NCBI GenBank assembly: GCA_030950835.1
Contig: JAUZQU010000191.1
Span: forward strand, 1 to 21,562
DNA length: 21,562 nt
Origin: Mariprofundaceae bacterium
GTDB lineage: Bacteria; Pseudomonadota; Zetaproteobacteria; Mariprofundales; Mariprofundaceae
Direction: 5' to 3'
The stretch's first letter is position 1, and each line of letters starts with the position of its first letter. Made by a program: the position numbers and the translations under genes. Shown in pieces: positions 1 through 7,587 of the stretch. Below the pieces are notes generated by a model that saw only the letters and a program-made list of their open reading frames with translations, had not been told where the DNA came from and ran no database searches.

Positions 1-30
1 CGTAGCGTGCTTGGCAAAGAAAGAAGAGAA

Positions 31-52
31 AACTTACCATTTTCACTGGCGA
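31..52 (+). repeat. Left copy of a 22-bp inverted repeat
   Basis: Positions 31-52 match the reverse complement of 507-528 at 21 of 22 bases; the single difference is at position 39 (A here, C in the other copy). The shared core is TTTTCACTGGCGA. This copy lies 3' of the GDYxxLxY gene. Outside the core, both copies have a loosely similar CTTGG-containing stretch at slightly different distance, so the repeat unit may be longer and extend past the window edge. The family is not recognised; a small interspersed repeat or transposon end is possible. Confidence 0.7.
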
Positions 53-87
53 GTGAGCAGTCCTGAGGGTCAAGTCTATCATTATAC

Positions 88-462
88 TTATTCTTTTTCT
101 AACACTTTAAGCTCTTTTAAATTCTGATCAAAGAGTGATACCAACAATAATTCACCCTTTTCATCCACACGGAATTGACCAAAACGACCTGCTTGGTAAT
201 ACTGGGCATGTCCTTCCTGAAAGAAGAACGCATTAGTCGCAAATTTAACCGCCCCATTGCGTACCCGGTAGCGGAGCAGAAGCTCATCATCCGCCACTGG
301 ATTTCCATCATCAATACGTAAAAAAGAAGCGACTTTACGCTCATCCAAACCTGCAACCACAAAACCATCCTCTGCAACAGCCCGATGCCGCCAACGCCTG
401 GATTGTTCTGTTTTGGGCAATGCATCATACACCTGATTCGCCATCTCAAAACGCAGTGCCAT
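88..462 (-). CDS. GDYxxLxY-domain protein, N-terminally truncated
   Basis: The 124 residues resemble the C-terminal part of the GDYxxLxY family (Pfam, from memory), whose members are usually about 170-200 residues with an N-terminal membrane helix and are often found beside a DUF2157/DUF4401-type membrane protein. Family-like segments are TNAFFFQEGHAQYY at 76-89 and RFGQFRVDEKGELLLVSL at 93-110. The naming motif straddles the start: the codons just before the ATG read G-D-Y, giving GDYMALRF. Upstream in frame only about a dozen codons precede a TAA at 499-501, with no ATG, GTG or TTG, so the usual N-terminal helix is missing. AAGGTGA sits 4 bases before the ATG and could act as a ribosome site. 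No partner gene lies nearby. Molecular function is unknown; this may be a pseudogene remnant or a shortened, soluble product. Confidence 0.7.
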   Translation of the reverse strand: MALRFEMANQVYDALPKTEQSRRWRHRAVAEDGFVVAGLDERKVASFLRIDDGNPVADDELLLRYRVRNGAVKFATNAFFFQEGHAQYYQAGRFGQFRVDEKGELLLVSLFDQNLKELKVLEKE

Positions 463-488
463 ATAATCACCTTGGAGAATGAGGGGAC

Positions 489-517
489 AGTATACTCTTT
501 AATTATTCGCCAGTGAA
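489..517 (-). promoter_or_regulatory. Possible promoter for the GDYxxLxY gene
   Basis: On the minus strand a TTCACT hexamer (517 to 512, four of six consensus bases) and TATACT (494 to 489, five of six) are separated by exactly 17 bases. The -35-like box lies inside the right copy of the inverted repeat. Transcription would begin about 20 bases before the ATG at 462. This is a motif match only; there is no independent support. Confidence 0.35.
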
Positions 518-528
518 AAGGGTAAGTT
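507..528 (-). repeat. Right copy of a 22-bp inverted repeat
   Basis: This copy is the inverted partner of 31-52 (21 of 22 bases identical when reverse-complemented). It lies between the atp terminator and the truncated GDYxxLxY gene, only a few bases upstream of the TAA at 499-501 that closes the gene's reading frame. Its position suggests that an insertion or recombination at this repeat removed the 5' part of the gene. Confidence 0.7.
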
Positions 529-559
529 CTCCCACCAAGTCGCATACGCCTCTCCATAA

Positions 560-587
560 AAAAAGGCCGCCAAATGGCGACCTTTTT
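560..587 (-). terminator. Rho-independent terminator of the atp operon
   Basis: A hairpin with arms AAAAAGGTCGCCA and TGGCGGCCTTTTT around a 2-base loop (minus-strand reading) is followed by U residues. It lies 32 bases past the atpC stop. One internal position is a U-G wobble in the minus-strand RNA but a C/A mismatch in the plus-strand RNA, so the structure favours minus-strand transcription, as expected for this operon. Confidence 0.88.
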
Positions 588-619
588 GTAATATTACAAC
601 AAACCTTGATAGTTTGTCT

Positions 620-1027
620 TTATTTTTTGTATTTTTTGAGCACCAACAAACGCGCAGTCATCAAAGCTAACTCTGCTTCTGCCATCGCCAAATCAGTATC
701 TCCATTGTTCGAAGATAACACTTCTTCAGCACGACGTTGTGCAGCAATAATTTCAGCTTCATCCATATCTGCAGCACGTTCTGCAGTATCCGCCAAAATA
801 GTTATTTTATCGGGTTGGACTTCCATGAAACCACCAGAGATAAACACTTCATCAACATCATCACCATTGATGATGCGAAGTTCTCCAGGATTCAAGGCTG
901 CTAAAAGCGGGCTGTGTTTAGGCATAATGCCCAACTCACCAGCCGCGCCAGGCGCAACCAACATGGTAGCCAAACCACTATATACTTCACGTTCAGCAGT
1001 AGCGACTAAAATCTCCATGGTAGACAT
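620..1027 (-). CDS. atpC: F1F0 ATP synthase epsilon subunit
   Basis: This is the epsilon subunit of the F1 central stalk, which sits with gamma at the c-ring and can inhibit ATP hydrolysis. The 135 residues match the family length: an N-terminal beta-sandwich (about 1-85, including the stretch around GELGIMPKHSPLL at 30-42) and a C-terminal helical hairpin (about 88-135). The ATG at 1027 has AAAGGG 8 bases upstream; a second in-frame ATG at 1018 is less well placed. It begins 5 bases after atpD and is the last gene of the operon, followed by a hairpin terminator. Confidence 0.96.
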   Translation of the reverse strand: MSTMEILVATAEREVYSGLATMLVAPGAAGELGIMPKHSPLLAALNPGELRIINGDDVDEVFISGGFMEVQPDKITILADTAERAADMDEAEIIAAQRRAEEVLSSNNGDTDLAMAEAELALMTARLLVLKKYKK

Positions 1028-1032
1028 GTCGA

Positions 1033-2424
1033 TTACCCTTTAGCCTGCATTTTTTCAGCTTTAGCCACTGCATCGTCGATACTGCCAACCATGTAGAAAG
1101 CTTGCTCTGGCAAGTGATCATACTCACCTGCAAGAAGCCCTTTAAAGCCTTGAATCGTAGATTCTTTCTTGGCGTAAACACCTGGAGAACCAGTGAACAC
1201 CTCAGCCACATGGAATGGTTGAGACAAGAATTTTTGCATTTTACGTGCGCGGTTTACAGTCAGCTTATCTTCATCAGACAGCTCATCCATACCCAAGATA
1301 GCAATGATGTCTTGAAGCTCTTTATAACGTTGTAACGTGCGCTGAACGCCTTGTGCAACATCATAATGCTCATGACCAACAATCTTAGGATCAAGCTGAC
1401 GAGAAGTGGAATCCAATGGATCCACCGCAGGGTAAATACCCAGCTCTGCAATTTGACGCGACAATACGATAGTAGAGTCCAAATGCGCAAACGTGGTTGC
1501 AGGTGCAGGGTCAGTCAAATCATCCGCAGGCACATAAACAGCTTGCACTGAAGTGATTGAACCAGTTTTGGTTGAAGCGATACGTTCTTGCAAACGACCC
1601 ATTTCTTCAGCCAATGTAGGCTGATAACCCACCGCTGATGGCATACGACCCAATAGTGCTGATACTTCAACACCAGCTAGAGAATAACGGTAGATGTTAT
1701 CGATAAAGATAAGCACATCTTGACCTTGTTCACGGAAATACTCAGCCATAGTCAAACCAGTCAAAGCAACACGCAGACGGTTGCCTGGAGGTTCATTCAT
1801 TTGACCATACACCAACGCAACTTTATCAAGTACATTTGATTCTTTCATTTCATAATAGAAATCGTTGCCTTCACGGGTACGCTCACCAACACCAGCGAAC
1901 ACAGATAAACCACCATGTCCAGTTGCGATATTGTTGATCAATTCCATCATGTTTACGGTTTTACCAACACCCGCACCACCAAACAGACCAACTTTACCAC
2001 CCTTAGCGATTGGGCACATCAAATCGATAACTTTAATACCTGTTTCAAGGATGTCACTTGCAGGTGCAAGCTGATCAAAAGCAGGCGCTGGGCGATGAAT
2101 TTCCCAAGTTTCGTCCGTCTTCACTTCAGCACCTTCGAAATCGATACCTTCGCCAAGCACGTTCATGATACGGCCTAATGTACCTTTACCTACAGGCACT
2201 TTAATCGCAGAGCCAGTATCTTTAGCTTCTAAGCCACGCTTTAAGCCATCAGTAGCACCCATAGCAATACAACGTACGATGTTGTCGCCAACATGTTGTT
2301 GCACTTCTAATGTCAGCTTCTCAGCATCCATTTTAAGGGCGTTATAAATTTTTGGTAGTTCCCCTGCTGGGAAACGAATGTCAACCACAGGGCCTACAAT
2401 TTGTACGATATGTCCTACACTCAT
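1033..2424 (-). CDS. atpD: F1F0 ATP synthase beta subunit (catalytic)
   Basis: This is the catalytic F1 subunit, which makes ATP from ADP and phosphate at the alpha/beta interface. Length is 463 residues. The P-loop GGAGVGKT is at 149-156 (Lys155), and the catalytic glutamate of GERTREGNDFY is at 181, both at the E. coli numbering. The lever region reads DELSDED, a normal variant of DELSEED. The frame is open a further 42 codons upstream, but the ATG at 2424 is chosen because MSVGHIVQIVGPVVD is the family N-terminus and AGGAGAG lies just before it. It starts 19 bases after atpG. Confidence 0.98.
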   Translation of the reverse strand: MSVGHIVQIVGPVVDIRFPAGELPKIYNALKMDAEKLTLEVQQHVGDNIVRCIAMGATDGLKRGLEAKDTGSAIKVPVGKGTLGRIMNVLGEGIDFEGAEVKTDETWEIHRPAPAFDQLAPASDILETGIKVIDLMCPIAKGGKVGLFGGAGVGKTVNMMELINNIATGHGGLSVFAGVGERTREGNDFYYEMKESNVLDKVALVYGQMNEPPGNRLRVALTGLTMAEYFREQGQDVLIFIDNIYRYSLAGVEVSALLGRMPSAVGYQPTLAEEMGRLQERIASTKTGSITSVQAVYVPADDLTDPAPATTFAHLDSTIVLSRQIAELGIYPAVDPLDSTSRQLDPKIVGHEHYDVAQGVQRTLQRYKELQDIIAILGMDELSDEDKLTVNRARKMQKFLSQPFHVAEVFTGSPGVYAKKESTIQGFKGLLAGEYDHLPEQAFYMVGSIDDAVAKAEKMQAKG

Positions 2425-2443
2425 TGAATCTCTCCTAGGTTGA

Positions 2444-3307
2444 CTATGCAGCAGCTGCACCGGCACAAATTTCAGCCAGCTCTTGCGTAATCGCAGCTTG
2501 TCGTGCCTTATTATAAGTAATTTGCAGGTCAGAAATGATATCTTTGGCATTATCTGTCGCCGATTTCATTGCCACCATACGTGCGGATTGTTCGCAAGCT
2601 TTGTTTTCCAACACCGCTTGATAAACAATGGTTTCCACATAACGGCGCAGCAAACCATCCAAAACTTCTTTACTGTCTGGCTCGTAAAGATAGTCCCAAT
2701 ATCCTGCACGTTCTTCATCCGTAGATGCTGGTTCAGGACATGGTAACAAGCACAATTCAGTGGGTTGCTGGGTCATGGTGTTGACGAAGGTATTGAATAC
2801 CAAACGTACTTCATCGTAGTCACCTGCGATGAATTTTTCCACAGCCATACTTACCACACCTAAAATTTCAGAAAATTCAGGTTTGTCATTGATGTCTTCC
2901 GCGCTTGCTGCCAAAGTAACGATACGTTTCATGAACAGACCAGCACGACGACCAATACTTAAAGCTTCAACATCCGCAGTCTCTTGTGCTTTCTTCAAGC
3001 TGCTTAAAGCGTGTTTAAATACATTCGTATTCAAACCGCCGCACAAACCTTTATCCGAAGAAATTACAATATATGCCACGCGTTTCACTTCTTCACGAGG
3101 AACAAGGAAAGCGTGTTTATACTCTGGATGCGATTGCATCAAGTTTGCAATAATCGTATGAATACCATCAGCATAAGCGCGAGACTCAGTCACCGCTTCT
3201 TGTGCTTTGCGCATCTTACTTGCCGCGACCATTTCCATAGCTTTGGTGATTTTAGAGGTATTTTGCGTAGCTTTAATTTGCCCGCGTATTTCCTTAGCAG
3301 AAGCCAT
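2444..3307 (-). CDS. atpG: F1F0 ATP synthase gamma subunit
   Basis: Gamma forms the rotating central shaft of F1. At 287 residues it has the usual length. The N-terminal helix carries the family signature (IRGQIKATQNTSKITKAMEM, about 7-26), and the C-terminal helix ends with NKARQAAITQELAEI, the conserved part that inserts into the alpha3-beta3 ring. AGGAG lies 6 bases before the ATG. It is placed between atpA (12-base gap) and atpD (19-base gap). Confidence 0.97.
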   Translation of the reverse strand: MASAKEIRGQIKATQNTSKITKAMEMVAASKMRKAQEAVTESRAYADGIHTIIANLMQSHPEYKHAFLVPREEVKRVAYIVISSDKGLCGGLNTNVFKHALSSLKKAQETADVEALSIGRRAGLFMKRIVTLAASAEDINDKPEFSEILGVVSMAVEKFIAGDYDEVRLVFNTFVNTMTQQPTELCLLPCPEPASTDEERAGYWDYLYEPDSKEVLDGLLRRYVETIVYQAVLENKACEQSARMVAMKSATDNAKDIISDLQITYNKARQAAITQELAEICAGAAAA

Positions 3308-3319
3308 AAAGAACTCCTA

Positions 3320-4861
3320 TTAGTAAGTGCCAGTTGCCTTGAAGTCTGCTACTGCTTTCTTCAAAGTTTCTGTAACTTCATCACTTAATACTGGTGTTGC
3401 ATTCAACTCTTTGATGAATGCAGTGTGGTTAGAGTTCAAATAAGCAAGGTATGCTTTTTCAAACGCTACAATTTTAGCTACTTCCACATCATCCAAATCA
3501 CCATTATTCAAGGCAAAAAGAACAGATGTCATTTCAGCAACACTTTGCGGCGAGTTTTCATCTTGTTTCAAGACTTCAACACCACGTTTACCACGCTCAA
3601 TTTGTTGACGTGTCGCTTCATCCAAATCAGAAGCAAACTGTGCAAATGCTGCCAACTCACGATACTGAGCCAAGTCAAGACGCAAACCGCCACCGACTTT
3701 CTTCATCGCTTTAGTTTGTGCAGCACCACCAACACGGGATACAGACAAACCAGCATTGATTGCAGGACGTTGACCTGAGTTGAACAAAGATGTTTCCAAG
3801 AAAATCTGACCATCTGTAATCGAAATCACGTTGGTAGGTACAAATGCAGACACATCGCCTTCTTGCGTTTCAATGATAGGCAATGAAGTTAATGAACCCG
3901 TTTTACCTTTAACAGCACCGTTGGTGAATTTCTCAACATACACTTCATCCACACGCGAAGCACGCTCAAGCAACCTAGAGTGAATGTAGAATACATCACC
4001 TGGATATGCTTCACGGCCCGGAGGACGACGAAGAATCAAAGAAATTTGACGGTAAGCCCAAGCTTGTTTGGTTAAGTCATCATAAATAATAAGTGCATCT
4101 TCACCACGATCACGGAAGTATTCACCCATAGTACAACCAGCATACGGTGCAATAAATTGCAATGCCGCTGCTTCAGAAGCATTTGCCGCAACGATAATCG
4201 TATGATCCAAAGCATCATGCTCTTTCAAGGTGCGTACAATGTTGGCTACTGTAGAAGCTTTTTGCCCAATCGCCACATAAACACAAGTCACGCCAGTGTC
4301 TTTTTGGTTGATAATCGTATCAATCGCAATCGCAGTTTTACCTGTTTGACGGTCACCAATGATAAGCTCACGCTGACCACGCCCTACAGGCACCATAGAG
4401 TCAATCGCTTTAATACCTGTTTGCAAAGGCTGATCAACAGACTTACGCTCAATTACGCCCGGTGCAATCTTTTCAACAGCATCATAACCATCATTTTCAA
4501 CCGCGCCTTTACCATCAATAGGCTGACCAAGTGCGTTGACCACGCGACCTTTCAAACCAGGGCCTACAGGCACTTCAAAAATACGACCTGTGCACTTCAC
4601 TTCAGCGCCTTCAGTCAAATGTGTGTATTCGCCAAAAATAACCGCGCCCACACTATCTTGCTCAAGGTTAAGCACCATGCCAAGTGTATCGCCCGGGAAT
4701 TCAAGCATTTCGCCTGCCATTGCGCCGGCAAGACCATGAATCAGTGCAACACCATCACCAACGGAGATCAAACGACCCACATTCGCATCAGATGCACTGG
4801 CTTCAAAACCTTTAATTTGTTCCTTAATAATGGAACTAATTTCTGCTGTATCCAGTTTCAT
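3320..4861 (-). CDS. atpA: F1F0 ATP synthase alpha subunit
   Basis: This is the non-catalytic nucleotide-binding F1 subunit and partner of beta. Length is 513 residues, the same as in E. coli. The P-loop GDRQTGKT is at 169-176, and the arginine finger is Arg376 in GLSVSRVGGAAQTKAMKK, both at E. coli numbering. A GAGGA ribosome site precedes the ATG by 9 bases. It begins 22 bases after atpH. Nothing is missing. Confidence 0.98.
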   Translation of the reverse strand: MKLDTAEISSIIKEQIKGFEASASDANVGRLISVGDGVALIHGLAGAMAGEMLEFPGDTLGMVLNLEQDSVGAVIFGEYTHLTEGAEVKCTGRIFEVPVGPGLKGRVVNALGQPIDGKGAVENDGYDAVEKIAPGVIERKSVDQPLQTGIKAIDSMVPVGRGQRELIIGDRQTGKTAIAIDTIINQKDTGVTCVYVAIGQKASTVANIVRTLKEHDALDHTIIVAANASEAAALQFIAPYAGCTMGEYFRDRGEDALIIYDDLTKQAWAYRQISLILRRPPGREAYPGDVFYIHSRLLERASRVDEVYVEKFTNGAVKGKTGSLTSLPIIETQEGDVSAFVPTNVISITDGQIFLETSLFNSGQRPAINAGLSVSRVGGAAQTKAMKKVGGGLRLDLAQYRELAAFAQFASDLDEATRQQIERGKRGVEVLKQDENSPQSVAEMTSVLFALNNGDLDDVEVAKIVAFEKAYLAYLNSNHTAFIKELNATPVLSDEVTETLKKAVADFKATGTY

Positions 4862-4883
4862 AGAATTATTTCCTCTGTGTCTC

Positions 4884-5408
4884 TCAAACGGCCAAGCTGC
4901 GTTTCAGGCTATTCATACGCCCCAACACACTGTGGTCAATTTGACGATCACCAATATTTAAAATCAAGCCACCTAAAATCGAAGCATCCGAAGCGATGTT
5001 TAAGTCCACTTCTTTACCCAAACCTTTGCTGATTGAATCTTTAAGTTTACCCGCAAGTTTTTTGTCCAAAGCTTTGGCAACAGTCACATCAACCATGATT
5101 TTCGCCTTGGATTCACGAATTTGTTGCTCAAGCATTTCATCAATGTATGGCAACAATGCAGCTTTTTTACGCCCACATAACAAGACCAACAAACGCGATA
5201 CATGCTCAGACGTTACTCCAGCAGCTTTCATGACAATGTTTGCACGGTCTGCTGCTGCAATTTGCGCATTGACCAACATGGCACTTGCATCTTCATGAGC
5301 GGCCACTTGTGCCACCTTGTTTAAGTCTGCTGCTAAATCAATACCTTCTTGATGAAGCTCAAACAAAGCCGTTGCATAACGGCTTGCTATCGCGCGTTCC
5401 CCACTCAT
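4884..5408 (-). CDS. atpH: F1F0 ATP synthase delta subunit
   Basis: Delta joins the top of the alpha3-beta3 ring to the b-subunit stator. The 174-residue protein has the expected N-terminal helical domain (RAIASRYATALFELHQEG near the start) and a C-terminal domain ending in the conserved stretch ILGGLILNIGDRQIDHSVLGR. Its ATG overlaps the atpF stop by 4 bases (ATGA), and AAGGTG lies 7 bases upstream within atpF, which suggests translational coupling of the two stator components. Confidence 0.95.
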   Translation of the reverse strand: MSGERAIASRYATALFELHQEGIDLAADLNKVAQVAAHEDASAMLVNAQIAAADRANIVMKAAGVTSEHVSRLLVLLCGRKKAALLPYIDEMLEQQIRESKAKIMVDVTVAKALDKKLAGKLKDSISKGLGKEVDLNIASDASILGGLILNIGDRQIDHSVLGRMNSLKRSLAV

Positions 5409-5884
5409 GCTGGAACACCTTGGGCAATTACTTTTTCAATCAACGCAGTATGTTTGGCTGCATCAAGCTCTGTTTCAACAATTTTCTCTGCTGCCAACAT
5501 GGCTAGCGCAGCTACTTCTTGTTTTAACGCTTGGCGCAAACGCCCTGCTTCTGCTTCTGCTTCTTCTTTAGCACTTTGAACAATCAAATCCGAATCATGC
5601 CTAGCTTTATTCACTGCTTCTTCAGCAACTTCTAAAGCACGGCGCTCAGCAGAGGCTACAATCTCTTGTGCTTTCTGCTTAGCTTCTTCGATTTGTACTT
5701 TCACTGCTGCTTGCGCATCAGCTTCTGCATTTTTTCCAGCTTCAGCTGCAGCAAGACCATCTTCGATCTTTTGTGTGCGCGCAGCCATAGCATCGTTCAA
5801 AGGTGTATAAAGAAGCTTGCTGAGCAAAATGACCATCGTTAAAAACACGATAATCTGCCCAATAAATGTTAAATCAATACTCAT
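5405..5884 (-). CDS. atpF: F1F0 ATP synthase b subunit
   Basis: This is the stator b subunit: one N-terminal membrane helix (about residues 5-27, FIGQIIVFLTMVILLSKLLY) followed by a long charged Ala/Glu/Lys-rich helix that forms the dimeric peripheral stalk. Length 159 is typical. GAGGAG lies 7 bases before the ATG. Only one b-type gene (no b') is present, as in E. coli rather than the alphaproteobacterial or cyanobacterial arrangement with two b genes. It starts 35 bases after atpE. Confidence 0.95.
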   Translation of the reverse strand: MSIDLTFIGQIIVFLTMVILLSKLLYTPLNDAMAARTQKIEDGLAAAEAGKNAEADAQAAVKVQIEEAKQKAQEIVASAERRALEVAEEAVNKARHDSDLIVQSAKEEAEAEAGRLRQALKQEVAALAMLAAEKIVETELDAAKHTALIEKVIAQGVPA

Positions 5885-5919
5885 CTACGTACTCCTCTTA
5901 AGATTCTTAAAACTACTAC

Positions 5920-6174
5920 TTAGCCCAAAAATGGGTTAGCGAACAAGAACCAAAGAGCGAATGCCATAATAATAAATGGGAAAGACTCCATCAAACCTGC
6001 GAAAATAAACATATTGAACATCAATTGCGGGCGCATTTCTGGTTGACGAGAAATACCTTCCAATGTTTTAGAGCAAATTAAGCCCCAACCGATTGCTGAA
6101 CCCAAACCTGCAGCTGCCAAAATTACACCGACAGAAATTGCTGTCGCAGCGGTGATGATTACTGTTGCATCCAT
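5920..6174 (-). CDS. atpE: F1F0 ATP synthase c subunit
   Basis: This is the c-ring proteolipid with two membrane helices in 84 residues. Helix 1 has a glycine/alanine packing ladder (G23, G25, A27, G29, G31); the polar loop is RQPE at 43-46; the ion-binding carboxylate is Glu63 in AGLMESFPF. Trp30 occupies the position of the Na+-ligand glutamine of Ilyobacter-type rings, and the Thr and Tyr ligands are also absent, so proton coupling is inferred. An AAGGAG site in an A-rich leader precedes the ATG, consistent with high translation for a multicopy subunit. Confidence 0.97.
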   Translation of the reverse strand: MDATVIITAATAISVGVILAAAGLGSAIGWGLICSKTLEGISRQPEMRPQLMFNMFIFAGLMESFPFIIMAFALWFLFANPFLG

Positions 6175-6219
6175 GTTATACTACTCCTTAGTTTTTTTAC
6201 TTTTAATATCGCTTTGCGA
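6175..6219 (-). promoter_or_regulatory. Translation initiation region of atpE
   Basis: The 45-base atpB-atpE gap starts with a small hairpin (ATCGC-AAA-GCGAT at 6220 to 6208), continues with an A-rich stretch, and ends with AAGGAG spaced well from the ATG. E. coli also uses a special enhancer before atpE to raise c-subunit synthesis; a similar role here is inferred. The last bases are identical to those before rpsD. Confidence 0.45.
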
Positions 6220-7068
6220 TTAGTGCTCTACCGGCTGGTGTGCAATAGACAAGTACACCACGGTAAGAATCATGAAGATAAAGGCTTGTAATAAGCCGAT
6301 AAACATATGGAAAAATGACCAGGCCAAGCCCATCACAATACCCACAATCTCTGTAAGAATGCCGCCAAATGATAACAACTCGTCAACAGAGCCGACAAGA
6401 AGCAAGGAAGCAATCAACAAGAAGATTACCTCGCCAGCAAACATATTACCAAACAAACGGAAAGAAAGACTTAATGGCTTGGCGATTTCTTCAACCAGCT
6501 TCAAAATTAAGTTGATCGGCATCACGATAGGTTTTAAGTACCATGGAACCAAGCTAGTGAACGGCTCCATCACCAATTCTTTCATAAAGTGTAAAGGTTT
6601 TAATTTAAACTCATAATACAAGACCAAAATGAATACTGAAATACCCATAGCTGCTGGCAAGTTCAAATCATTGGTCGGCACAGGACGGAACGCAGGAGCG
6701 CCAAAGGCATGTGCTATGTTACCAATCAAATAAGCAGGCAAAATATCAATACAGTTGCACAAGAAGATGAAAACGAAAATTGTGAACGCTAGTGGCGCTA
6801 CAATAGGATTGTGGACGGGAAAGTTATCTTTCACCGTAGTGTTGATGAAATCAACCACTGTTTCGATAAAATTCTGCGCACCTGTGGGCGCACCAGCTAC
6901 GATTCTTCCACGCAGCCACAAAGCAAAAACAACCAACAAGGTTGCTACGCCTATAGTCATAATCATCGTATCCAAATGGATTTGCATAAATGGGTTACTT
7001 TCATCAAACTTGTATGTCCAGTATTCTAAATGATCTGCAATACTAGAACCGTGCTCTTGTTCAGCCAA
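6220..7068 (-). CDS. atpB: F1F0 ATP synthase a subunit
   Basis: This integral membrane subunit contains the two proton half-channels facing the c-ring. Length is 282 residues with several membrane helices. The essential arginine is Arg204 in LSFRLFGNMFAGE, equivalent to E. coli Arg210. The start is unusual: codon 1 is TTG at 7068, with GGGAG 6 bases upstream and the atpI stop just before it. The next in-frame ATG (residue 28) would remove the N-terminal periplasmic segment, so TTG is preferred. A weak start codon fits a subunit needed once per complex. Confidence 0.96.
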   Translation of the reverse strand: MAEQEHGSSIADHLEYWTYKFDESNPFMQIHLDTMIMTIGVATLLVVFALWLRGRIVAGAPTGAQNFIETVVDFINTTVKDNFPVHNPIVAPLAFTIFVFIFLCNCIDILPAYLIGNIAHAFGAPAFRPVPTNDLNLPAAMGISVFILVLYYEFKLKPLHFMKELVMEPFTSLVPWYLKPIVMPINLILKLVEEIAKPLSLSFRLFGNMFAGEVIFLLIASLLLVGSVDELLSFGGILTEIVGIVMGLAWSFFHMFIGLLQAFIFMILTVVYLSIAHQPVEH

Positions 7069-7070
7069 GA

Positions 7071-7442
7071 CTAACTCCCTTTCAACTTCTCAAAAATCAT
7101 CAATAAACTTCTTACATACAGCGCCGTATATGCGCTTGCCATGCCCGCAACCAACATCATCGGCTGCGCCTCAAACACCACTACTGCCAAACCCACTAAC
7201 AGTAAAAACAAGGCAAATCTTAAACCTGCTGCCCTTAATAGCAGCATACGTTCGCCAGCAGAGCTATACACGCTTTGATGCACATGCCATGTGGACAACA
7301 TCACCACCATACCACCGACCAAAACACTCCATCCAGACCATCCTAGAATAAAGCTTACAACCGCCAGCAGCAACACTGCATACATCTGCCATAACAACAG
7401 CGAACGAATTTGCAATCTTTGTTCCGCATCCATTTCAGACAT
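7071..7442 (-). CDS. atpI: ATP synthase I-like membrane protein
   Basis: This is a small hydrophobic protein (123 residues) with about four predicted membrane helices, placed first in the operon as atpI is elsewhere. AtpI is reported to assist c-ring assembly or ion supply but is not part of the finished enzyme. The frame is open 12 codons further, but the ATG at 7442 (MSEMDAEQ) is chosen because GGGGAAG lies 6 bases upstream. Sequence conservation in this family is low, so identification rests on position, size and hydrophobicity. It ends 2 bases before atpB. Confidence 0.85.
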   Translation of the reverse strand: MSEMDAEQRLQIRSLLLWQMYAVLLLAVVSFILGWSGWSVLVGGMVVMLSTWHVHQSVYSSAGERMLLLRAAGLRFALFLLLVGLAVVVFEAQPMMLVAGMASAYTALYVRSLLMIFEKLKGS

Positions 7443-7587
7443 AAGAAACTTCCCCAAAAACAAACACCACCCTTTCAAGCGCGGCGATTGCTAACAGAAC
7501 ACAAGGCAAAAAACAAACATCCATCTGTAGCACCACATCTCAATCAGCAGCCATGCCTAAGGCAATGCGTCTTAACCCATTAAATAC

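Noticed and set aside
117..557. Minus-strand open frame of 146 codons overlapping the GDYxxLxY gene
   Set aside because: It is out of frame with the family-matching sequence, rich in Trp/Met/Arg/Cys as shadow frames are, and its start lies in the terminator-repeat region.
513..1043. Plus-strand 176-codon frame over atpC
   Set aside because: It is antisense to atpC, includes the terminator and has no recognisable domain.
4157..5032. Long plus-strand open frame of 291 codons opposite atpA and atpH
   Set aside because: It is antisense to two fully conserved genes, resembles no family and arises from codon bias on the coding strand.
5920..6174. Na+-driven ATP synthase
   Set aside because: The Glu-Ser pair suggested it, but the glutamine, threonine and tyrosine ligands are all missing.
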